A stretch of 5,823 bases of DNA from Chloroflexota bacterium (lineage in GTDB: Bacteria; Chloroflexota; Anaerolineae; Anaerolineales; UBA11858): contig DAOUWT010000182.1 of the NCBI GenBank assembly GCA_030666985.1, positions 1 through 5,823 of the forward strand. Direction: 5' to 3'. The notes under the pieces are model-generated. The model had not been told where the DNA came from and made no database searches. It saw only the letters and a program-made list of their open reading frames with translations. This document shows positions 1 through 5,126 of the stretch, one piece after another. The position numbers and the translations under genes are program-made. The first letter of the stretch is position 1. Each line of letters starts with the position of its first letter.

Positions 1-1
1 C

Positions 2-1486
2 CCCGCCGAGCGGCCATCCCCCGTTGCGTGGGTCCTGCCGCATATCCCCGACATTCTCAACATAGGCCAAGACATAGAACCCGATGAAGAATATGACCTC
101 CACCGGGCGCGGACTATCGAGGAAACCCTGGCATCCTTTGGCGCTCCCGCCCACGTGGTCGAGATAAACCGCGGCCCAACTATCACCCAATTTGGCGTTG
201 AGCCGGACTTTGTTGAGGTTGGTAATAGAAGGCGCCGTATCCGCGTCAGTAAAATTAACGGTCTGGCGGATGACCTGGCCTTGGCCCTGGCCGCCAAACG
301 GATCCGCATTGAAGCTCCCGTGCCCGGCAAAGGTTATATTGGGATTGAAGTCCCCAACGACGAGATCGCGCTGGTAGCCCTGCGGGACGCCATCCAGAGT
401 CAAAATTTCCAGGCCTTGGACAGCCCTCTCAAATTTGCCCTGGGGCAAGATGTCTCCGGGAACGCGGTGGCCACCGACCTGACCGCCATGCCCCACTTGC
501 TTATCGCCGGGACAACCGGGTCGGGCAAATCGGTCTGCATCAACGGCCTGATAAGCTGCTTGCTGATACATAACACGCCGGACGATTTGCGTTTCATTAT
601 GGTCGATCCCAAGCGCGTGGAGCTTTCGGGGTATGAGGGAATCCCCCACCTCCTGGCCCCGGTCGTGGTTGACCTGGAGCGGGTGGTCGGCGTTTTGCAA
701 TGGGTGAGCAGAGAAATGGATCAGCGCTACCATAAATTTTCTCAGGTTGGGGCACGCAATATTGCCGATTACAACCAGAAAATGCAGGAGCGGGAAGATA
801 AAAAAATCCCCTACCTGGTGGTGATCATTGACGAATTAGCCGATATGATGATGTTGGCTCCTACCGAAACGGAGCGGGCTATTACGCGCATTGCCCAGTT
901 GGCCCGGGCTACGGGCATTCACCTTATTATTTCTACCCAGCGGCCTTCTACAAATGTTGTGACCGGTCTTATCAAGGCCAACTTCCCGGCCCGGATTGCT
1001 TTTGCCACCGCCTCTGGGGTAGACAGCCGCGTGATCATTGACCATCCCGGCGCGGAAACCCTGCTTGGGCGGGGAGATATGCTCTTCCAGTCTCCAGACG
1101 CCTCAGCGCCAGTTCGTCTCCAAGGCGTTTTCGTCTCCGATGGGGAGATCAACCGCCTAGTGCGTTATTGGCGTTTTGTGAGCGCTCAAATTCGTGACCC
1201 AAGAACAAGTACCGCAGCCCGCGGAGAACCGGATGCTCCTATCCCCAAAATTCCCCTCAAGCAAAAGGAAATGTGGGAAGATATGAAGAAGGAAGAAAAC
1301 CGCGATCCTCTTTGGGAAGAGGCTGTTGCCTTGGTGAAAAAGCAGAACCGGGCTTCTATTTCGATGCTTCAAAGCGAGTTGCGGATTGGTTATACCCGCG
1401 CCGCCCGCCTCATCGAGGGCATGGCCGAGGAATCTATCGTGGGGCCTCCTGAGGATGGGCCGAAGGCGAGAGAGGTGTTGGAGTAG
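2..1486 (+). CDS. ftsK: FtsK/SpoIIIE-type DNA translocase, C-terminal part (5' end outside window)
   Basis: ATP-driven double-stranded DNA pump that moves chromosome ends through the closing division septum. The reading frame is open from base 2, giving 494 visible residues. The GTG at 155 is internal, because the residues before it already match the FtsK alpha domain (the 'ETLASFGAPAHVVEINRGP' stretch), so it should not be taken as the start. Seen: the alpha/beta motor with 'GPTITQFGVEPDF' and 'KRIRIEAPVPGKGYIGIEVPN'; Walker A GTTGSGKS at 509-532; Walker B LVVIIDE at 815-835; the family motif STQRPS at 932-949; 'GRGDMLF'; and a C-terminal winged-helix gamma domain at about 1304-1480 ('ASISMLQSELRIGYTRAARLIEGM'), which in the family reads the polar KOPS/SRS guide sequences. 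Family members carry N-terminal membrane segments, here off the left edge. Motor and gamma domains look intact with no frameshift. The gene ends with TAG directly before a repetitive spacer; no terminator hairpin with a T-run is visible. Confidence 0.96.
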   Translation, partial: PAERPSPVAWVLPHIPDILNIGQDIEPDEEYDLHRARTIEETLASFGAPAHVVEINRGPTITQFGVEPDFVEVGNRRRRIRVSKINGLADDLALALAAKRIRIEAPVPGKGYIGIEVPNDEIALVALRDAIQSQNFQALDSPLKFALGQDVSGNAVATDLTAMPHLLIAGTTGSGKSVCINGLISCLLIHNTPDDLRFIMVDPKRVELSGYEGIPHLLAPVVVDLERVVGVLQWVSREMDQRYHKFSQVGARNIADYNQKMQEREDKKIPYLVVIIDELADMMMLAPTETERAITRIAQLARATGIHLIISTQRPSTNVVTGLIKANFPARIAFATASGVDSRVIIDHPGAETLLGRGDMLFQSPDASAPVRLQGVFVSDGEINRLVRYWRFVSAQIRDPRTSTAARGEPDAPIPKIPLKQKEMWEDMKKEENRDPLWEEAVALVKKQNRASISMLQSELRIGYTRAARLIEGMAEESIVGPPEDGPKAREVLE

Positions 1487-1686
1487 GGGGAGGATATTAG
1501 ATATTAGATATTTGATATTGGGTCGCTCCCGTTTCCCTGTTTCTCCTGATTACCTGCTCCCCTGTTTTCCTGTTCCCCTGTTCCCCTGTTTCCCTGTTTC
1601 TCCTGATTACCTGCTCCCCTGCTCCCCTGTTTCCCTGCTCTCCTAGTTTTCTAGTCACTAATCACTAGTCCCTAGTTCCCCCCCCT
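1487..1686. repeat. Low-complexity spacer between ftsK and the C39-peptidase gene
   Basis: No gene fits here. The spacer has three blocks. Block one (1487-1523) is C-free and built from GATATT/AGATATT words; the C-free run in fact begins in the last codons of ftsK at 1468. Block two (about 1524-1644) is made of C/T words such as CCCTGTTT and CTCCCCTG and has two long A-free runs (1553-1605 and 1610-1644). Block three (1643-1676) repeats CTAGT, with CTAG at 1643, 1651, 1665 and 1672. A run of eight C (1678-1685) precedes the next gene. No Shine-Dalgarno site, promoter or terminator could be supported. The in-frame TAG at 1666 rules out an upstream extension of the next gene. Confidence 0.8.
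1531..1621. repeat. Perfect 34-bp direct repeat, two copies 57 bp apart
   Basis: Bases 1531-1564 and 1588-1621 are identical over 34 bp. Each copy begins GTTTCCCTG, contains TCCTGATTACCTG and ends CTCCCCTG. The 23 bases between the copies use the same C/T words. The identity stops abruptly on both sides. This looks like recent local duplication or slippage inside simple-sequence DNA; no inverted ends, target duplications or coding capacity suggest a mobile element. Confidence 0.85.
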
Positions 1687-3006
1687 ATGAAAAATAAACA
1701 CTCACGTTACATTCTGCTAGCAATTCCTGTTATGGCGGTTCTGGCAGTTCTTCTATATCAGGTTCCCTACGTAAATGACCGGCTGGCCTGGCGCATAGAT
1801 AGCTGGAAGGCGCAGGTAAAATACGCCCTTAATCCTCCCGAAGAGGAGTTTTTCATCCCCAGCAACCAACAAGCTCAACTTGAGGATATTGTGGCGGCTA
1901 CTTTCCAGGCCCTGACGCGCACTCCCACCCCCACCCTGACCCGCTCCCCCACTGTCACCAACACCCCCCATCCGGAAATCACGCCCACGATCACGCCTAC
2001 CCCGTCCCCCACGCCAACCCCTCTCCCCACCCTGGCCCTGCTGCCCGGCATCCGCCACGAGTACCAACTATGGAATAATTGTGGGCCGGCCAATTTATCT
2101 ATGAGCCTTTCTTTTTGGGGTTGGGAAGGCAACCAACGCGTCACGGGGGAATATCTCAAGCCTAATCAGCGCGATAAGAACGTAATGCCTTATGAAATGA
2201 CTGCTTTCGTCAATGAGGAAACCGATCTCAAAGCCATTGCCCGCGTGGGAGGCGACCTGGAGACCGTGAAAAGTTTTATCGCGGCCGGTTTTCCTGTTCT
2301 CCTAGAAACGGGTTTCGAGGACCCCAGGGAGGATGCGAAATTTACGGGCTGGATGGGGCATTACGAGGTGGTCAACGCTTATGATGACGCGGAAGGCGAG
2401 TTTTATGTGCAAGACTCTTATCTTGGCCCCCAAATTGCCGCCCCTTACCAGGACATGGAAAACCGCTGGCGGGCGTTCAATTATCTTTACATCATTGTCT
2501 ATCCGCCTGAAAAAGAAACTCAAGTACTAAACCTTCTTGGCCCTCACGCTGACGAGGTTTATAATTACCAACAAGCAGCGGCCAAAGCTTCTGAGGAGAT
2601 TTACACTCTCAGCGGACGGGCCAAGTATTTTGCCTGGTTCAATCGTGGAACAAACCTGGTGGCCCTGGACGATTACGCCGGTGCGGCTGCTGCATACGAT
2701 GAAGCTTTCCGCATCTATCCGGAGTTGAGCGAAGAAGAACGTCCCTGGCGCATGATGTGGTATCAAACCGGCCCCTATTGGGCTTATTTTTACACCAATC
2801 GTTATTACGATGTGATTAACTTGGCTACTCAAACTATAGAGAATGTTAGCGAACCAGCCATCGAGGAGACTTGGTATTGGCGTGCGCTGGCTAGAGAAGC
2901 TCTAGGGGATGTCTCGGGCGCTATTGCCGATCTTGAAGAAGCCGTGGAATTGAATGAGAATTTCGATACGGGATGGTATCATCTTAATCGATTGACGGGG
3001 GAATGA
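1687..3006 (+). CDS. Membrane-anchored C39-like (papain-fold) peptidase domain protein with C-terminal TPR repeats
   Basis: Predicted surface or exported protein of 439 residues. Residues 8-25 form one hydrophobic segment after a basic start (MKNKHSR), so an N-terminal anchor or signal; there is no lipobox Cys. Residues 77-115 are a Thr/Pro-rich stalk (TPTPT, TPTPSPTPTPLPT). Residues about 120-275 resemble the Peptidase_C39_2 family: Gln127 before the nucleophile motif NNCGPANLSMSL with Cys132, His225 in GWMGHYEVVNAYD, and Asp243 in YVQDSYLGP, so the Cys-His-Asp triad appears complete. Residues about 312-437 hold TPR-like helical pairs (clearest at 312-348 and 391-428). Such domains cut peptide bonds in some relatives, but many members have no known substrate; the TPR part suggests a protein partner. 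The ATG at 1687 is the first in frame after a stop at 1666 and has no Shine-Dalgarno site, only a C-run before it. Domain call firm, substrate unknown. Confidence 0.83.
   Translation: MKNKHSRYILLAIPVMAVLAVLLYQVPYVNDRLAWRIDSWKAQVKYALNPPEEEFFIPSNQQAQLEDIVAATFQALTRTPTPTLTRSPTVTNTPHPEITPTITPTPSPTPTPLPTLALLPGIRHEYQLWNNCGPANLSMSLSFWGWEGNQRVTGEYLKPNQRDKNVMPYEMTAFVNEETDLKAIARVGGDLETVKSFIAAGFPVLLETGFEDPREDAKFTGWMGHYEVVNAYDDAEGEFYVQDSYLGPQIAAPYQDMENRWRAFNYLYIIVYPPEKETQVLNLLGPHADEVYNYQQAAAKASEEIYTLSGRAKYFAWFNRGTNLVALDDYAGAAAAYDEAFRIYPELSEEERPWRMMWYQTGPYWAYFYTNRYYDVINLATQTIENVSEPAIEETWYWRALAREALGDVSGAIADLEEAVELNENFDTGWYHLNRLTGE
1924..2038 (-). other. C-rich codons of the Thr/Pro stalk: G-quadruplex-type motifs on the - strand
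   Basis: On the + strand, C-tracts of three or more lie at 1924-1926, 1928-1932, 1934-1936, 1940-1942 and 1946-1950 with loops of 1-3 bases. A second set lies at 2000-2003, 2006-2010, 2018-2021, 2025-2028, 2030-2032 and 2036-2038 with loops of at most 7. Both fit the usual four-tract quadruplex pattern on the template strand. The simplest cause is the ACC/CCC codon choice for Thr-Pro repeats, so regulation is not implied. Confidence 0.5.
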
Positions 3007-3094
3007 GTTGGTAGATTGGGGAGTGGTATATTAGTAAATTAGGGATTGGTATATTGGTAGAGGATTCCCGCTCCCGGTCTACCAATCTACCAAC
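3007..3094. repeat. Repetitive spacer, first cycle, with perfect inverted repeat
   Basis: The stretch 2997-3066 contains no C on the + strand and is built from TTGGTAGATT/TTGGTATATT words. It then switches to a G-poor part; 3078-3109 has no G. GTTGGTAGATTGG at 3007-3019 is the exact reverse complement of CCAATCTACCAAC at 3082-3094 (13 bp, 62-base interval). A nested 9-bp pair is ATTGGTAGA at 3053-3061 with TCTACCAAT at 3078-3086 (16-base loop). It begins one base after the TGA of the peptidase gene, so it could fold in the 3' end of that mRNA. With no T-run it is not a classical terminator. Confidence 0.75.
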
Positions 3095-3107
3095 CCATCT
3101 CAAATAA

Positions 3108-3136
3108 TTGACCCTGCTCAATTTCTATGCTACACT
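3108..3136 (+). promoter_or_regulatory. Candidate sigma70-type promoter for the lysozyme gene
   Basis: TTGACC (3108-3113, five of six matches to the -35 consensus) is followed after exactly 17 bases by TACACT (3131-3136, four of six to TATAAT), preceded by TG one base upstream (3128-3129), an extended -10 element. It lies in 3100-3139, the only part of this spacer not made of the repeat words. Transcription would start near 3143 and give a leader of about 130 bases made of the second repeat cycle. Called from base pattern alone. Confidence 0.5.
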
Positions 3137-3137
3137 C

Positions 3138-3262
3138 AAGTTGGTAGGTTGGTAGACTGGAGAATGGTAAATTGGTTGAGCTACCCCGCCCCCAATCCCC
3201 AACTTCCCATTACACCAACACACCAGTTTCCCAATATACCAACTTCCCAGTATACCAACTCC
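3138..3262. repeat. Repetitive spacer, second cycle (predicted 5' leader of the lysozyme mRNA)
   Basis: The G/T-type half (3140-3180, one C) uses TTGGTAG and AATTGG words; the C-rich half (3181-3262) uses CCAACTTCCC and CCAATATACCAA words. Complementary pairs span the cycle: AAGTTGGTA (3138-3146) pairs with TACCAACTT (3237-3245), or its last eight bases with TACCAACT (3253-3260). TTGGTATATTGG (3046-3057) in the first cycle is also the exact reverse complement of CCAATATACCAA (3231-3242). The words are degenerate copies, so several alternative folds are possible. Confidence 0.65.
3184..3208 (-). other. G-quadruplex-type motif on the - strand upstream of the lysozyme gene
   Basis: On the + strand C-tracts of 4, 5, 4 and 3 bases lie at 3184-3187, 3189-3193, 3197-3200 and 3206-3208, with loops of 1, 3 and 5 bases. 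The - strand (template) therefore fits the G3+N1-7 quadruplex pattern, and the + strand could form an i-motif. It lies about 70 bases before the ATG, downstream of the promoter candidate. Confidence 0.6.
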
Positions 3263-3270
3263 AAAGGAGT
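3258..3270 (+). promoter_or_regulatory. Shine-Dalgarno site of the lysozyme gene, inside a small hairpin
   Basis: AAAGGAG (3263-3269) sits 6 bases before the ATG at 3276 and is the only clear Shine-Dalgarno site in the window. It decides this start together with the in-frame TAA at 3270. The site overlaps a perfect inverted repeat, ACTCC (3258-3262), loop AAA, GGAGT (3266-3270). The stem is short and its strength in the cell is uncertain. Confidence 0.75.
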
Positions 3271-3275
3271 AAACC

Positions 3276-4937
3276 ATGAAACACGGAATTGATATTAGCA
3301 AGTTTCAAAGAAATGTAGATAAAGATGTTTTATCCAACAATGCGCCCGATTTCATCATCACTCGCTCAAGTTATGTTGCTTCTGCTACAAAGACTTTTAC
3401 TGTGGATCCACGTTTCGAACAGAACGCTCCCCTATTAAAGGGAGTGGCCTTGCGAGGTGTCTATCATTACTATTCCAGCGAGAAGGATTGGCAATATCAG
3501 GCAGATCATTTCATAAACCTGATCAAAGACCATCATTTTGACTTTTTCGTCGTGGATATGGAAGGCGCCAATAACAATCCTGACAGAGCTTATGCTTTAG
3601 GAGCTGTGAGTTTTTTCAAGAAGGCAAAACAGGTCTTAGGCATACCTGGCCTTATCTACACAGCCAAATACTATTACCAAGATCATCTTAGGAAACACAC
3701 AACCGAATATGATAACTTGCCCTTGTGGATTGCATCTCCTCAAGCTACACCTTCGATGCCAGTAAGCCGAGACCCCAATGATTGGGAAATTTGGCAATAT
3801 TCTGCCAGTGGTGATGCATCTAAATGGGGCTTTGAGGGGAATGACGCCGGCCATATTGATCTAAATCGCATGAAAGATGCTTTTTATGAAAGCTTTGATA
3901 TGCCCACTGCCACACCCACTCCTGTGCCTACCCCCCTACCTACTTCCGAACCGATTGCCGAACAATATATCCAGGCTCTCAATAGCCATTCCCCTGGTCA
4001 AGTTGCAGAACTTTATACCCCCAACGCAGTCCACATCACTCCCAAGCGTACCATTCAGGGAAAAACGAACATAAGTAATTGGTACCTTTTATTCTTCAAC
4101 CAACTGCTGCCTAATGCCACCTTCCAACTAACGGGATACTCCGGGACGGGAAGCTCCCGACACGTAACCTGGACAGCCCAGTCTTCGAATGGGAAGATCA
4201 AAAATGGAAACGACACAATAGGAATGATCAAGGACAAAATAGCCTATCACTTCTCCCATTTCACAATCACTGACGCCGTAGAGCCAGAATACAAAGTCAC
4301 CGCCCAAAGCCTAAATGTGCGTGCAGAAGCCTCCAGTAACGGCAATGTCATAGGTTCTTTGCACAAAGACGATGTCGTGACCTTGCTCGAGAAATCTGAA
4401 GACCTCTATTGGTTCAAGATTGAAACATCCTGGGATTTAGTGGGATGGGCCTCCCATAAATTCCTGGTTCCCGTGCAAGACAGTGAACCTCCCACAAATG
4501 ACCCACCCTGGTTGAAAATAGCCCACCAAGAAAGAGGCGTAAAAGAATTTGCTGGCTCCGCCGATAATCCGCGTATAGTGGAGTATCATAAGTCAACTAA
4601 TTTAAGCCCCTCCTACGCCAACGAGGACGAAACCCCTTGGTGTTCCTCCTTTGTAAACTGGTGTATGGAAAAAAGCAATTACGAGGGCACAGATTCGGCC
4701 TGGGCGCGTTCATGGCTTACCTGGGGTAAAAAATTAGCAACTCCCCGCAGAGGATGTGTGGTCGTTTTCGAGCGCCCCCCTAGTCCCACTAGCGGGCATG
4801 TCGGTTTTTATATTGATGAAACCGCAAGCCATATCAGAGTTCTTGGCGGCAACCAAAGCAACGAAGTCAATATCAGCCCTCAATCCAAAGCTAATTTTCT
4901 ATGCTACCGCTGGCCTGGGGTCTATCACGAGGAGTGA
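3276..4937 (+). CDS. Multi-domain peptidoglycan hydrolase: GH25 lysozyme, NTF2-like, SH3, TIGR02594 (CHAP/NlpC-like)
   Basis: Probable two-activity cell-wall lysin of 553 residues. Residues 1-205 are a GH25 muramidase: HGIDISKFQ with Asp6, the catalytic pair Asp94/Glu96 in VVDMEG, PLWIASPQ, WEIWQYS and Asp195 in HIDLNRM. Residues 210-226 are a Thr/Pro linker (TPTPVPTPLPT). Residues about 227-336 resemble an NTF2/SnoaL-like fold (AEQYIQALNSHSPGQVAELY). Residues about 340-402 are a bacterial SH3 domain (SLNVRAEASSNGNVIGSL, WASHKFL), usually wall-binding. Residues about 412-553 match the TIGR02594 type (PWCSSFVNWC, GHVGFY, VLGGNQ, YRWPG); by homology Cys456, His508 and Asn526 would be the active residues of a peptidase or amidase. 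No signal peptide: the GH25 fold begins at residue 3 and an in-frame stop lies directly upstream. The gene is AT-richer than its neighbours (22/60 G+C in 3481-3540 against 41/60 in 5461-5520). The NTF2-like call is the least certain domain. Confidence 0.87.
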   Translation: MKHGIDISKFQRNVDKDVLSNNAPDFIITRSSYVASATKTFTVDPRFEQNAPLLKGVALRGVYHYYSSEKDWQYQADHFINLIKDHHFDFFVVDMEGANNNPDRAYALGAVSFFKKAKQVLGIPGLIYTAKYYYQDHLRKHTTEYDNLPLWIASPQATPSMPVSRDPNDWEIWQYSASGDASKWGFEGNDAGHIDLNRMKDAFYESFDMPTATPTPVPTPLPTSEPIAEQYIQALNSHSPGQVAELYTPNAVHITPKRTIQGKTNISNWYLLFFNQLLPNATFQLTGYSGTGSSRHVTWTAQSSNGKIKNGNDTIGMIKDKIAYHFSHFTITDAVEPEYKVTAQSLNVRAEASSNGNVIGSLHKDDVVTLLEKSEDLYWFKIETSWDLVGWASHKFLVPVQDSEPPTNDPPWLKIAHQERGVKEFAGSADNPRIVEYHKSTNLSPSYANEDETPWCSSFVNWCMEKSNYEGTDSAWARSWLTWGKKLATPRRGCVVVFERPPSPTSGHVGFYIDETASHIRVLGGNQSNEVNISPQSKANFLCYRWPGVYHEE

Positions 4938-5126
4938 TAGGGGCTGAGAGATTGGAGATTGGATATTGGGATATTGGGATATTGGGATATTGGGATATTA
5001 GATATTGGATATTAGAGATTGGAGGTTAGTTGAGCCTCTTCGCACTCTCACCATCGCGCAGCATCTCCAAAGGGAGACTCGCAAACTTGCCTACCGGACT
5101 ACCCGACTAACGACTACTCGACTAAA
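4938..5126. repeat. Low-complexity spacer between the lysozyme gene and sbcD
   Basis: No gene is visible. Bases 4945-5034 (90 bases) contain no C on the + strand and consist of GATATTGG, GAGATTGG and GATATTA words. The rest (5035-5126) is C-rich, ending in degenerate GACTAC/CGACTAA words (about 5097-5125) that run up to the sbcD ATG. A short inverted repeat, TCTCC (5064-5068), loop AAAG, GGAGA (5073-5077), resembles the hairpin holding the Shine-Dalgarno site of the lysozyme gene, but no usable start codon follows it. No promoter or T-run terminator could be supported. Confidence 0.75.
4961..5000 (+). repeat. 8-bp tandem repeat (GGATATTG, five units) forming a G-quadruplex motif
   Basis: Four perfect copies of GGATATTG and a fifth differing at its last base fill exactly 40 bases. 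The arrangement puts GGG at 4968-4970, 4976-4978, 4984-4986 and 4992-4994, each pair separated by a 5-base ATATT loop, which fits the canonical G3N1-7 four-tract quadruplex on the + (coding) strand. It starts 24 bases after the lysozyme stop codon, so an RNA quadruplex in the 3' untranslated end is possible. Such short tandem units are prone to slippage, so copy number may vary between strains. Confidence 0.85.

Noticed and set aside
155..157. GTG at 155 as the start of a complete 443-residue FtsK
   Set aside because: The frame is open to base 2 and the residues before 155 align naturally with the FtsK alpha domain, so the gene simply continues beyond the left edge.
1575..1635. Further G-quadruplex on the - strand in the first spacer
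   Set aside because: C-tracts come only in groups of three (1575-1594 and 1616-1635) separated by about 21 bases, so the four-tract rule with loops up to 7 is not met.
1386..1646. + strand frame ending in a repeated PVSPDYLLPC-type peptide
   Set aside because: It overlaps the end of ftsK out of frame and its repeats are just translation of the 34-bp spacer repeat; no ribosome site.
1531..1676. CRISPR array
   Set aside because: Only two repeat copies, a 23-base interval made of the same words, no unique spacers and no cas genes.
1753..2159. - strand frames giving Gly/Val/Arg-rich proteins
   Set aside because: They are the reverse reading of the Thr/Pro codons of the stalk in the peptidase gene, which explains their repetitive composition.
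3007..3094. Rho-independent terminator after the peptidase gene
   Set aside because: The inverted repeats have long loops and AT-containing stems, and no T-run follows.
3126..3131. TATGCT as the -10 box of the promoter
   Set aside because: It is only 12 bases from TTGACC; TACACT at 3131 has the proper 17-base spacing and a TG extension.
3276..4937. Prophage remnant around the lysozyme gene
   Set aside because: No holin, tail, integrase or attachment repeat lies within the window, and ordinary housekeeping genes lie close on both sides.
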